Notes under the pieces: generated by a model | Database searches by the model: none | Told to the model about the DNA's origin: nothing | What the model saw: only the letters and a program-made list of their open reading frames with translations | Program-made: the position numbers and the translations under genes | Assembly (NCBI GenBank): GCA_024364735.1 | Contig: JAGFNQ010008797.1 | Coordinates: 1 to 64,000 of the forward strand | Source: Boesenbergia rotunda | Taxonomy: Eukaryota; Streptophyta; Magnoliopsida; Zingiberales; Zingiberaceae | Length of the DNA stretch: 64,000 nt | Direction: 5' to 3' | Shown: positions 8,885 to 20,289 of the stretch, in pieces | How positions within the stretch are numbered: the stretch's first letter is position 1 | Layout: the number at the start of each line of letters is the position of its first letter

Positions 8885-10234
8885 ATGGCTTTCATATCGC
8901 TAAAGGGGGTGGTACTATACTTTAGGGATCATCTATGTATTCCTAATGATCCGGAGCTTCGAAGGGAAATACTAGCAGAAGCTCACGGAACCCCTTATTC
9001 GATGCATCCAGGATCCACCAAGATGTATCAAGATTTGAAAGAGAAGTTCTGGTGGTCCAGTATGAAGAGAGATGTGGCTCAACATGTCAGTACTTGCATG
9101 ACTTGCCAGCAAGTGAAAGCAGAACACCAGCGACCTGGAGGAGTTCTGCAGCCACTTCCAATTCCGTAGTGGACATGGGAAGATATCTCAATGGATTTCA
9201 TTTCAGGACCTCCCCAGACTACAAATGGATATGATGCGATATGGGTCATTGTGGATAGGCTAACGAAGTCTGCGCACTTCTTGGCAATCAAGATGACTTA
9301 TTCGATTGAGCAATTGGCTCAATTATATGTTAAGGAGATAATCAGACTTCATGGAGTTCCCAAGACCATCATCTCAGATAGGGATGGTCGCTTTACTTCG
9401 CATTTTTGGGAGTGTATTCAGAAGTCTCTGGGCACTAAATTGCGATTTAGCACCGCCTTTCACCCTCAAACTGATGGACAAACTGAACGGGTGAATCAAG
9501 TACTGGAAGACAAGTTGCGAGCTTGTGCCCTGGACTTCAAAGGAAGCTGGTGTCGATATCTATGTTTAGCGGAATTCACTTACAATAATAGCTACCAAGC
9601 TACTATTGGGATGGCACCTTATGAAGCGTTGTATGGGAGGAGATGTAGGTCTCCGATCTGTTGGTATGAGGGTGGTGAAAAGAAGGTGATGGGGCTCACA
9701 ACGGATATCGTCAACAGCACCACCCGAGCTATACAGAATATCCGACAACGGATAGAAACTGCTCAGAGCCGGCAGAAGAGTTATGCCAATGTTCGGCGCA
9801 GACCACTAGAGTTTAATGTTGGAGATTGGGTGTTTCTGAAAGTGGCTCCTATGAAGGGGGTGACAAGATTTGAAAAGAAAGGAAAACTAAGACCGCGCTA
9901 TGTGGGGCCGTACCTGATTCTGAAAAGAGTCGGTAAAGTGGCATATGAATTAGAGCTGCCTCCAGAAATGTCAGCTATTCATAACGTATTCCATGTGTCC
10001 CATCTTAAAAAGTGTATCCCAAATATGGACCAAGTGATCGAGCCACAGACAGTACAAGTGCAGGAGGACCTAAGCTATGAGAGCAAACCCATCCAAATTT
10101 TGGATAGGGAAGTCAAGAAGCTGAGGAGTAAGGAAGTACCCTTAGTCAAGGTCCTATGGCAAAGTCAACGGTTCGAAGAAGCTACCTGGGAACGCGAGGA
10201 CGAGATGAGGCGCAAGTACCCGAAGCTATTCTAA
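8885..10234 (+). pseudogene. Integrase with chromodomain-like C terminus (Tekay), one nonsense codon
   Basis: One frame covers the H2C2 zinc region (HGTPYSMHPGSTKMY then CMTCQQVK), the catalytic core (MDFISGPP with D, IISDRDGRF with D, HPQTDGQTERVN with E) and a GDWVFLKVAP region. The last 50 residues (ILDREVKKLRSKEVPLVKV and EEATWERE) look like the chromodomain of Del/Tekay integrases. That domain targets insertion to heterochromatin in this family. A TAG at 9167-9169 replaces the usual charged residue just before the core, so the protein is cut into two frames (8885-9169 and about 9191-10234). The rest is well preserved, implying recent inactivation or supply of integrase from elsewhere. 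Confidence 0.88.
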
Positions 10235-10257
10235 GTTTGAGGATGAACTTTCACGAG

Positions 10258-10268
10258 GTATGGGGGAT
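10258..10268 (+). other. Polypurine tract of the Tekay element
   Basis: GTATGGGGGAT directly precedes the 3' LTR start at 10269, the expected priming site for plus-strand synthesis. The T residues make it a weak tract, as is common in plant elements. Confidence 0.65.
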
Positions 10269-10585
10269 TGTAACGACCCGGAAAATTCTCTTAATATTTT
10301 CTTAAAATATTGAGCATGTTTAGATAATTTTCTGAGAAACCTAGAAATAATAATGCGAACTTTGGCCTAGAAAATCCATGTTTTCTCATTTAAATTGGAA
10401 AAAAAGGCACTAATGGGGCTTATATGGGCTTTCTAGTACTATAATTATTGGAGGATTTTAGGTGAAAATTAGTATAAATATAAAGAGATTTTAATAGGGA
10501 ATATTAACATAATTATGGGGGAATTTTTAGGAGATTTTCGAAAATACTAGGAAAAATAAAATAAAATAAGTGGGGAAAAAATTGT

Positions 10586-10658
10586 GCATCTACCAAGGAT
10601 TGAACCTTGGACCTCTTGTACAACCATATATGCTTTAACCAACTCATCTAGCAAGGGA
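10586..10658 (-). other. Antisense tRNA-like module in the Tekay 3' LTR
   Basis: On the minus strand the T-arm reads CCAAGGTTCAATCCTTGG, with a perfect five-base-pair stem. The box A-like part is TAGATGAGTTGG. It sits about 95 bp upstream of the TATA box at 10749 and is transcribed, if at all, away from it. Confidence 0.65.
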
Positions 10659-10976
10659 ATGTTATGAGGGAATGAAGTGGATATTGGTTAAGGCTTAGAA
10701 GAAGATGAAGGGTCATGGAGAGACTCTTCATTTACCTCTTTAATGGGTTATAAAGGGGAGGTTTGGGAGTTACCTTATTCTTCCATCAATTTGCATTTTC
10801 TCTTCTCCTCCTCCCCTCATTCTAGCCGACCACCATTAGAGGGTTTTTCCCTTGGAAAAACTCCACATCTCCAAGATCTAGGTTCCTTCCAAGACAACAA
10901 GGGCAAGGAGGGATCAAGGGTCAAGAGCACTACAAGTTTCTTCCCTTTTTAAGGTCTAAAAATCAAGAAACCCAAG

Positions 10977-13762
10977 GTAAGACTCTCTCACCTGTGGTAT
11001 AATAGTTCCTTATGATTTCCATGATTTTTAGCATGATATATTGGTTGGTTTTTGGATTTGATGTTAAAAGGGAAGAAAATCAAGAACCCTAGGATTATGG
11101 GTTTCGGCCACAAGGATTTTATGGTCAATAATTAAGCCAAAAATCTTTATAATGTTGTTTAATGCTCCCTTATAATGTTTAGAGGTTAAGTATAATTTTT
11201 GGGAATTTTTGGAGTACCCTAGGACACCCTAGGGTTTCGGCCAACATGAAAGAAACAAAATCAACACCCTAGAGACCCTATGGGTTTCGGCCAAATTGTT
11301 TTAGGGTTGATAATGATTCTAAAAATATTTATAATGCTATCTAATGTTCCCTTATGATGTTTAGAGATTAAGGATAATTTTTGGGAATTTTTGGAGTACC
11401 CTAGGACACCCTAGGGTTTCGGCCAACATGAAAGAAACAAAATCAACATCCTAGAGACCCTATGGGTTTCCGCCACAATGTTCTAGGGTCCATAATGATG
11501 CTAAAAATATTTATAATGTTATTTAATATTCCCTTATGATGTTTAGAGGTTAAGTATAATTTTTTGAAATTTTTGGAGTATCCTAGGATACCCTAGGGTT
11601 TCGGCCAACATGAAAGAACCAAACCAAGCACCCTAGAGACCCTATGGTTTCAGCCACTATGTATTAGGGTTCATGTGGAAGTTAAAAATCTTGATAATAT
11701 TGTTTAATGTATTCTTATGAAGTTTAGAGGTTAAATATAAATTTTTAAGAATTTTTGGGGTACCCTAGGATACCCTAGGGTTTCGGCCAACCACATGACC
11801 CCATGGGTAGGGTTGGGTCTAAAACCCCAAGTGTATGTCTTATGTATTATCATGATATAAGAGAGATGGAGGGTGTTTATGTGAAGCATCCACATGGCCT
11901 AGAGATCCTATAGGTTTCGGCCAAGTACCCTAATAGGGTGGAAAGTTAGGACTCATTTCAGGTAAGGACCCCAAATGGCCTTATGGTAAGGTATGGATGG
12001 TGTATAACAATTGATTTGGGGATTTTAATGGAAATTTTTCCATGCCCCATGGCCTTGAAGTTTTGGCCAAGAGCAAGATTAGGGTTAAAGGATTAGGGTT
12101 GGCATTAAGTATGGATCAAATGTTTCCTATGGCCTAGTATGTATGTATGGGATGTTGTTTGGGGAAGTTATGTGAAGCTTCATGAACCTATGGTTCCTTG
12201 GGGCTTTCGGCCAAGGGCCTAACTTAGGGTTAGGGTTGGGTTAAACCTTCAAAGATGCTTAGTAAGATGGAAGAAGTTCTATGTTAACCAAACCCTTAGT
12301 TTGTATGTCATGAATTATATGTTAAGTCATAGATGTTTAGACATGTGCCATGATTTATGAATGATACGTATGTATGCCATGTCTTATGAATGATTTGCCA
12401 TGTTTTATGAATAATATGCATGTATGCCATGTCTTATGAATGATACGTATGTATGTCATGTTTTATGAATAAGATGTATGTATGCCATGTCTTATGAATG
12501 AGGTTAAAGTACATGCCTTTAAGGCATAACGATGATGTTACGTATGATGAATGAATGATGATGAATGACAAGTATGATGAATGAATGATGATGAATGAGA
12601 AAGCATGTGAAAGTATTTATTTTATTTTATGGGCTTGTACCGGACCGAAGTATGGGTCCAAGGGATGGGCACCTTAAGAACGCCCCGGTTCTGGACTACC
12701 GACTATGCTGTCCACGGTTCTGGCACTACCGAAGCTGTGCAACAGGGATGGGCACCTTAAGAACGCCTCGGTTCGGGGACTACCGACTATGCTGTCCTTA
12801 CCCTAGTAGGTCGAGGCTAGCTACCTCGTATTTACTTAGGGATGCGCGCTTATGATGTATGTATGTGGTACAAGCCAGGGCCCAATTATATGATGATTAT
12901 GTTTAAGCATTTAAAAGTATGTTTTTAAAGATTAAGCATCCTTATAATATATGCATTTGTCCATGCATCCATCCATGTTATGCATTATGTTATGAAAAGT
13001 ATGTTTATGCAAAGAATATTTATGAAAAACATGTTTATGCTAAGTTAGAATGCCATGATTTTATTTATGTTTATGTTAATTATGATGCCATGATTTAATT
13101 ATGTTTATGCTAGTTTAAGATGCCATGATTTTATTTATGTTCATGATAGTTTAGGATGCCATGATTTAATTATGTTTATGCTAGGATAAAATGCCATGAT
13201 TTTATTTATGTTCATGATAGTTTAGGATGCCATGATTTAATTATGTTTATGCTAGGTTAGAGTGCCATGATTTAATTATGTTTATGCTAGGTTGGAATAC
13301 CATGATTTAATTATGTTTATGCTCGGTTAGAATGCTATGATTTTGTTTATGTCCATGCTATGTGATGATGCCATGATTTAATTGTGTTTATGCTAAGTTA
13401 GGATGCCATGATTTTATTTAGGTTCATGTTAGGAATGTTTATGAAGTTATGTTATTATGCTTATGTCTATGCCAAGTATTATGTCATGCTATGAATGTTT
13501 GTGATGGTTATGTCTATGCCAAGTGTTATGCCAAGCCATGAATGTTTTATGATTATGTATATGCTATGCTACGAAAAGGATTAAGTTATGTTCAAGTCAA
13601 GTCAAATGTATGCTAAGTGCTCATAAAGACTTATGTGCTGAGTAAAGCACTAAGTATGTTAATGTTTAAGATGCTCATGATTATGTGATGAATGGTTTTA
13701 GTGAGTAGGAAAGAGTCTTACTAAGTCTGTGTGGTTATAGTCTTAATTTCCTTATACCTCAG
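10977..13762 (+). other. Candidate intron inside the Tekay 3' LTR
   Basis: Donor CAAG|GTAAGACTCTC at 10977 and acceptor TTCCTTATACCTCAG ending at 13762, equivalent to 1858 and 7173 in the 5' LTR. Removal would drop the tandem repeats and the GC-rich block. Inferred from conservation across families. Confidence 0.5.
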
Positions 13763-14156
13763 ATCACGTAAGGGGACCGTAAGGAAGCAGCAGGAGGGCA
13801 ATAAAGTATGTGTGTGATAGTGACTTGGCCACAAGACCATATGTTTGCTCGTTTTATGATAGAACATTACCACTACTAGTATGTGCTTGAATGTGACTCT
13901 ATGACATGATGCTATGTATGACATGATGCTAAGAATGACATGATGATAAGTATGACATGATGCTAAGTATGACATGATATGATGTTAGGTATAAAGTTAA
14001 TATACCAAGTCCCCGTGTTATGATGTTAGGAAGGGTAGTAAGTGCATGTAGGTGTAAGTTAAAGGTTTCCGCTGCATTATGATGTCTACATGCCATAAGC
14101 ATGTTAACGTAACGCCGCTTTATGAAAAGAAAAACAAAAGCGGGCGTTACAGATAC

Positions 14157-14292
14157 CAAGTAAATTCTGATTGTTAGCATTGTTTTTATTGTCCTTTGCA
14201 TATTATTGTTTCCGCTGCGCTAACAAACTTGTATAGACGTAAACGAAAAAGTGCTATTCACCTCCCCTTCTAGCATGCCTGTCGATCTATCG
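14157..14292 (+). repeat. Element A 5' LTR, second part
   Basis: It continues the LTR sequence after the Tekay insertion (CAAGTAAATTCTG and onward) and matches 24073-24211 of the 3' LTR. It ends CTATCG, where the 3' LTR has CTATCA. Confidence 0.88.
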
Positions 14293-14294
14293 AT

Positions 14295-14312
14295 TGGTAT
14301 TAGAGCCGGTTC
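14295..14312 (+). other. Primer-binding site of element A
   Basis: TGGTATTAGAGCC two bases after the LTR end: an initiator-Met type primer site with one C-to-T change. Confidence 0.8.
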
Positions 14313-14349
14313 GTTTCGGAATAACTCACCGTCAACCGGAGCTAGTTAA

Positions 14350-16014
14350 ATGTTGTTTCAAGAGGGATACAGCACTGCACGACCACCCTTCTTCGACGGG
14401 AACGATTTCGCGTTCTAGAAAGGTAGGATGCAATATTATCTTATGAACGATATTGAAAATTGGATTAGCATTGTAGATGGATTCGATGCACCCGTCGATG
14501 AATGAGGAGAACCGACACCAATGAGATCCTAGTTGAAAGAGGTCATGAAGAGGGCGCAGTCCAATGCCAAGGCCACCACCACACTTCAGTGCGGGCTCTC
14601 AAAGGAGCAACTCAACATGATGGAGTCATTCAAGAGCGCCAAAGAATTGTGGGACAAACTGGTGGAACTGAACGAAGGCTCAAACGAGTCCAGAAGAGCA
14701 AAGAAGGACCTGCTCGTGGCCCAACTCCAATCCCTGTCCATGAAGAGCAACGAGACTGTCAGCCAGCTACATTGAAGGGTAAAGGATGTCATCAACGAAC
14801 TCCATATAATTGGAGAAAAGATCAAAAACTGAGATATCGTCAGGTTTGTCCTACAAGCCTTCCCGAGAACTACCTTGTGGGCATCTATCGTGGATGCCTA
14901 CAAAGTATCAAGGGAATTATTTTTAGTTAAATTAGACGATTTGTTTTAAGAATTTGAACTGCACGAGCAAGCTAACGTTTCGTCCAAGGAGAAAGGTATA
15001 GCTTTTGTTGCAGAAAAGGAGAAGAAGAAGAGGAAGGAGAAGAAGAAGGTGGTCTATTCCTCATCATCCGACTCAGAGGAGTCCAACACCTCCATGGATA
15101 GCGATCTGGAGGCTTTCATGGTAAGGAAAATGCGTAAGACTTTTAAAAGTTTTTCTAACAAGTCTTATGCTAGGAAAGGGTCCAAAGGCAAGGGTAGGGC
15201 CAAGGACATCATCTGCTACAACTGCCATCAAGGGGGACACATGAAGAATGAGTGCCCTCAACTAAAGAGAAGAGATGACAAGAAGGAGGATAAGAAGAAA
15301 GCTGACAAGAAGAGGTCGAAGGGGAAGAAGAAGGGTGCTACCAACCTCAAGGCGACCTGAGATGATCCATCATCCTCGGAGGAGGAAGAAGAGCAAGTTT
15401 CACATTTTTCTCTCATGGCAATAGACCATTCAGACTTATCAGATGATGAAAGAAGTTCGAGCAGTGAAGATGAGAGTGCCTCCTCTTCATCATCATCCGA
15501 GTCAGAAGATTCGGTAAGTGAGGTATACCACTTACCCTCCTCTACTTTAGTTAAGATTTTTTCTAGCACTAACATGGATTTAGCTAAGGCTAGAAGTAAG
15601 ATTAAGGAACTAAAAAATGAAATTGTCATGCTTAGAGTAGAATCTACAAAACATAAGGAAGAATTACATGCTTGTTCTCTTGCATCACATGATTCATGTT
15701 TTGAAACTGAAAATAGAGAACTAAGGAAAAAGGTAGAGAACCTCACAAAGGCACTTAGGAAATTTCAAGTGGGGTCTAGCAACATAAATATGATAATAAA
15801 TAGTCAAAGGGCCGTCTATAACAATGCCGGATTAGGGTATAGGCCAAAGACAAAGGAAGTGGCTTTTGTCTCACTCATGGGTAGGATTGGTGCATCTAGG
15901 AGACCAGGGTTTAAGGGAAACACCAAGAGGGCATGGGTACCTAAAAGATTTTTAAATGATGATTGTGGATCACAAATTTGGGTACCAAGAGAGTATATTT
16001 TCCATGTTGTATAG
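14350..16014 (+). pseudogene. Element A gag (UBN2 type, CCHC zinc knuckle), multiply broken
   Basis: The frame starting at ATG 14350 can be followed to 16014 but contains about eight stops, among them TAG near 14416 and 14530, TGA at 14773 and 15358, TAA near 14948 and TAG at 16012. It has a UBN2 gag domain, then a lysine-rich segment and CYNCHQGGHMKNEC (zinc knuckle near 15215-15260). An acidic/serine stretch and a coiled coil follow, leading to a RAWVPKRF segment before the protease. The order matches the gag of element B (26082). Gag packages the RNA and primers in virus-like particles. Most stops are one transition away from a sense codon. Confidence 0.85.
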
Positions 16015-16500
16015 GTGAAGGTGAAGGAGGCCTCAACCATGTGGATAGTAGATAGTGGATACTCAAGACATATGACCGGAGATGTGAGCAAATTCACTAC
16101 TATTAACTACTTAAGAGAAGGGGTAGTCTCCTTTGGAAATACTGGAAAACTGAGAATTATTGGTAGGGGCACCATTGACGTATCTCCTACAATTTCCATA
16201 CATAAGGTACTTTTAATTAAAGATATGAAGTTTAACTTACTTAGTGTGAGTCAGTTATGTGATGCGGGCTTTAGAATTGAATTCCATGATAGGAAGTGCC
16301 TAATTAAACATAATGAGTCTAATAATGTCATATTAGAATGGTATAGAGAAGCCAACTTGTATTATCTTGATCTTGCTTATGCTACTAACAATTTGGCTAA
16401 GTGTTTCATGTCTAATGAAGAAGAAGGGTGGTTGTGGCACCGGAGGCTTGGACATATCAACATGAGAAGCATTGCAAGAGTGGCCAAGGAAAATTGGTGA
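16015..16500 (+). pseudogene. Element A protease and start of integrase
   Basis: Same frame as gag. WIVDSGYSRHMTGD near 16040-16080 is the copia aspartic protease motif (DSG). The end carries the GAG-pre-integrase pattern WLWHRRLGHINMRS. The frame ends at a TGA (16498), and a frameshift near 16497 moves into the integrase frame. Confidence 0.85.
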
Positions 16501-17095
16501 AGGGGCTACCTACGATCAAGTATGAGAAGACAAAATTATGTGATGCATGCCAAGAGGGTAAGCAATCAAAATCATCACACAAAGGTAAAACCCTAACCAC
16601 TACTACTTTGCCATTAGAACTTTTGCACATTGATTTGTTTGATTGCCATAGTACTCCCTCACTAGTAGGGAGTAAATATTATTTAGTTATTGTAGAAGAT
16701 TTTTCTAGGTTTACATGGGTTTTCTTTTTGAAACATAAGGATGATACCCTAGAAATCTTTATAGGATTTAGTAAAAGGGTAGAAAATGAAAAACATCTCA
16801 AAATTAACCGAATTAGGAGTGACCACGGTGGGGAGTTCCAAAATTCAAGTTTCTCACAATTTTGTGTAGAAAATGGATACAAGCATAAATTTTCATGCCC
16901 TTGGACTCCTCAACAAAATAGGGTAGTTGAGAGGAGAAACAGAGCCCTACAAGAAGCTGCTAGGGCTATGCTTAACGCATATTCCCTTCCTAGCTACTTT
17001 TGGGCCGAAGCTGTTAACACCGCCTGTTACATTCAAAACCGGGTTCTAGTACATAGGTTTCTAGGAAAAACACCCTTTGAATTGTGGAATGGGAA
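16428..17095 (+). pseudogene. Element A integrase, 5' part
   Basis: It shows the zinc-domain CDACQEGKQ, the core D in HIDLFDCHS, the second D in RIRSDHGGEF, and the E in TPQQNRVVERRN (D,D,35-E). It breaks off in TPFELWNGN at 17095, where a solo LTR is inserted. The remaining residues resume at 20290 in register, so the insertion itself is the only break here. Confidence 0.87.
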
Positions 17096-18399
17096 TGTAA
17101 CACCTGCCTCTTATGTGAGCGACGCGTTACTTTTTTTTTCTTTCGTACATTATTGCATATGAAGCGTAAATATAGCAGTGGAAATAATACTAAATCATGA
17201 ACATATGCAATTGGATAAATTTCTTTCTAACTAAACTACTTTAAGCATGTGAATCATAGCATAGCATATTTAAAAGAGAGTATATAGTTCTATATTAAGC
17301 ATGTATATCATAAAGAACTTCAACTCCAACAAGTAGTAAGCGTAACCATAAGAACTAATACATACAGTTTATAAGTAGCAACATTAAGTCCATGAGAACT
17401 AAGTCCATAAGAAAGAGTAAAGACAACAGTAGGATCGATCTGCCAAGTCACTGCCACACACACACATGCCCTCCTGCTGCTTCCCCTTTAGTTCGATCTA
17501 CAACATAAGAACGTAGACTATAAGCATAAAATGCTTAGTAAGCTCCTTGCTTACTCACAAAATCCGTACATCACATATAAGTAGAAATCTACATCATTTG
17601 ACATAAACATATAGCATGAATAAACACTTTAAGCATCTAAAGCACATAAACCTAAACACTTAAAATATGAATATGTGTGTCGTTATTAAGGACATATGGC
17701 ATGAGTAAATACTTAAAGCACCTAACATTCGCATAATCTTTAAAACATAATCATGTGCATAAATATTAAACATAGCATATGCAATATCATTAAACATAAA
17801 CATGTGCATAAACATTAAACATAGCAGATGCAATATCATTAAACATAAACATGTGCATAAACATTAAGGATGCTCTTTGAAAAATATATATAATATAATA
17901 CTTGAACATTAACATATCATCATCATTGGGATCCCTGGCTTGTACCCATTCATCATTTGCGCACATCCCTTAGTAGAGTACGAGGTAGCTAATCCCGACC
18001 TACTAAGGTACTAGGCAACCTCTAGCCTAGGGACAGCTACGATAGTCCAGAACCGGGGTCTTGCTTAGGAGCCCACCCTTTGGACCTTTTTCAAGATCCG
18101 GTACAAGCCAATACATAAAGTAAAATAGCATACATGATTTCTTTTCTTTCCATAGCAATTTCGTTCGTCATTTCTTTTCTTTTCTTAGAAATTGCTTTTT
18201 AGACATTCTTTTATTCATAATGTCATACATGTCATGGGCAAACATTCAAAACATAAATATCATCATAACATTCAAGCATGAATCATGGCATGGAGAAAAC
18301 ATAATTTCATGATAAGAAAATTCATAACATGCCAACTTATCATTCATGATTCATAAAACACATAATGTTCAATTTAAAACTAAGGATAATACACCTAGG

Positions 18400-19140
18400 A
18401 AACTTGTTCCTTTTTTTTCATCTATCATGGCATAATGAAACATGGATACCTTTAATTCCACCATAATTCAACATATATTCTACTGGTCAAAAACATTTAG
18501 ATAGGGTTATCATGGCATAAAAACACAACACAACATCACACAACTCTTACAAAATGCATACATTGAATATGCTATTACCAAGAGACATCATCAAGTGAAG
18601 TAGTGACCTTAACCCATCCTAAAACCCAATTTAAGGTACTTATCATAAATTTCTAAAGTTCATATCAACATGAAAATGATAAAGAAATAAGAACAATTGA
18701 TTCATACAACATGCATATAATATATATTCTAGCACTAGAAAATGTTAGCAAGTAACATGGCATCTTTAACTCTTTTTTTTCTTTTCATTTATCATGGCAT
18801 AATGAAACATGGATACCTTTAATTCAACCATAATTCATCATATACTCTGCTGATCAAAACATTTAGATAGGGTTATCATGGCATAAAAACACAACACAAC
18901 ATCTTACAACTCATACAACAAGCATACATTGAATATCCTATTACCAAGAGACATTATCAAGTGAAGTAGTGACCTTAACCCATCCTAAAACCTAATTTAA
19001 GAAACTGATCAGAAACTTCTAAGGTTCTTATCAACATGAAAATGACAAAAACAAAAGCAATTGATTCATACAACATGCATATAATACATACTCTAACACT
19101 AGGAAGCATTAGCAAGTAACATGACATCTTTAACTCATTT
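18400..19140. repeat. Two-copy direct repeat of about 360 bp in the solo LTR
   Basis: Segments starting with ATCATGGCATAATGAAACATG at about 18424 and 18790 run in parallel through AGATAGGGTTATCATGGC and AAGTGAAGTAGTGACC to about 18760 and 19125. It is an internal duplication or remnant tandem array. Confidence 0.7.
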
Positions 19141-19909
19141 TTCTGCCCTTATTTAAGGTATTAACCGAACATGTTCAGAGGGGAACATGGCCTAAAATAT
19201 ATATAAAACCCTCAAACAAACATTAACAAAGAATTAAAAACCATTAGCTAGTCAAAAAGAACTCAAACATCTTCTTATGGCCAAAAAGTTTATGGCTTCT
19301 TGAGAGCCTTGGCCTAAACATTTAAGGGTCTTTTTGCTTCATTTTTTTTTAATCATAACTCATAACATAACATCAAGAAAACATTGGAGTCATTAGATAG
19401 CCTCAAACACAAACCTAGGCCCTAAATCCATGCTTGGCCGAAATCTACTCATAGGGAAAAACTTCACGATTTTTAGCAATACATCGCAAGATCATACAAG
19501 AACATAAACAAAACGTATATAAGCTATTATGTTGTAGGTGAGGGGAGTCTTACCCTTGTGCTAAAGATTTCCAAACAAAATATATCACCTAGAAGGAGAA
19601 AGAAAGAACTTCTTGCTCCTTGGCTCTTCCTTTGCTTCACAAACCCAAAGCTTTCACTAGATCTTCTTGGAGAGAATTTTCTTGATGGAGAAAGGGCTTG
19701 GGTGGTTTCGGCAATGAGATGGAGGAGAAAATGCCTTATGACATCTTTTTACTTTCCTCATCTTCTTATAGTAAATGAAGAATATGCCTCTTCATTTTCC
19801 ATGGTGACCCTTTTCCTTCCATGGTGACTCTTCATCCTCCATGGTGCCTCTTCATCTCCCTTATCCTTACACCTATCTACAATTTCCTTTATCCTCCTAA
19901 TAGCACTCC

Positions 19910-19986
19910 CTTGCTAGGTGAATTAGTTACATATGCATGCTTAAGGGTTACAACATCTCTAAGGTCCAAGATTTGATCCTTGGCAC
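19910..19986 (+). other. tRNA-like module in the minus-strand solo LTR
   Basis: The box A-like part is GCTAGGTGAATTAGTTA (19913-19929). The T-arm CCAAGATTTGATCCTTGG (19966-19983) has a perfect five-base-pair stem identical in its arms to the 10586 copy. It is antisense to its LTR, like the others. Confidence 0.55.
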
Positions 19987-20289
19987 CTACATCATTTTAT
20001 TTTATTTTTTATTCTTTTGCAAGCCCATCTAAAGTAAGGCCCATTACATGATGTGTTATGTCTTTTATCCTCATGGGGCCCATTAGGATAACTAATGAAG
20101 TGCTATTTAAGACCCATTAGGAATTTCCACCATTTAGAGCTCATATAAGGCCTATTAACACGTACACTAAAATTCCCACAACTCTAACTATCATTCTTGA
20201 ATCATACTCAATATGACTATTATTCATGCAACCCTACTCAATATTAGGGATAATATTGAAGGAAATTTTAGTGGGGTGTTACAGGGAGA

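Larger units (their letters stand above)
1152..14151 (+). mobile_element. Ty3/gypsy chromovirus of Del/Tekay type, non-autonomous
   Basis: Element with TGTAACG...CGTTACA ends and a perfect 5-bp target duplication GATAC (1147-1151 and 14152-14156). The LTRs are very long: about 4.06 kb on the left after removing the nested solo LTR, and 3883 bp on the right. This length fits Del/Tekay chromoviruses. The internal part is only about 2.7 kb. It has a primer-binding site, one intact acidic ORF, a damaged integrase with a chromodomain-like C terminus, and a purine tract. Gag, protease, RT and RNase H are missing. Confidence 0.88.
10269..14151 (+). repeat. Tekay 3' LTR
   Basis: It starts TGTAACGACCCGG and ends GGGCGTTACA before the target duplication GATAC. 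It is uninterrupted at 3883 bp. It carries the same blocks as the 5' LTR: tRNA-like module (10586-10658), TATA (10749), donor (10977), about 182-bp repeats (11090-11820), GC-rich block (12637-12852), 35-bp array and acceptor (13762). High similarity to the 5' LTR argues for a fairly recent insertion. The open frames within it have no support as genes. Confidence 0.93.
17096..20283 (-). mobile_element. Solo LTR of a Tekay-related family inside element A integrase (minus orientation)
   Basis: It begins TGTAACACC and ends GGTGTTACA, with flanking 5-mers GGGAA (17091-17095) and GGGAG (20284-20288), a duplication with one change. At 3188 bp with no internal domain it is a solo LTR. Reversed conserved blocks give the orientation: acceptor near 17498, GC-rich block near 17965-18115, donor near 19553, tRNA-like module 19910-19986. 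The middle has two diverged copies of an about 360-bp segment (near 18415 and 18775, each with TTTCATTTATCATGGCATAATG-like text). The open frame at 19558-19827 has no family match that I recognise. Confidence 0.87.

Noticed and set aside
19558..19827. 89-codon frame at the end of the solo LTR
   Set aside because: It lies in the LTR leader region on the antisense strand, with no match to any domain.
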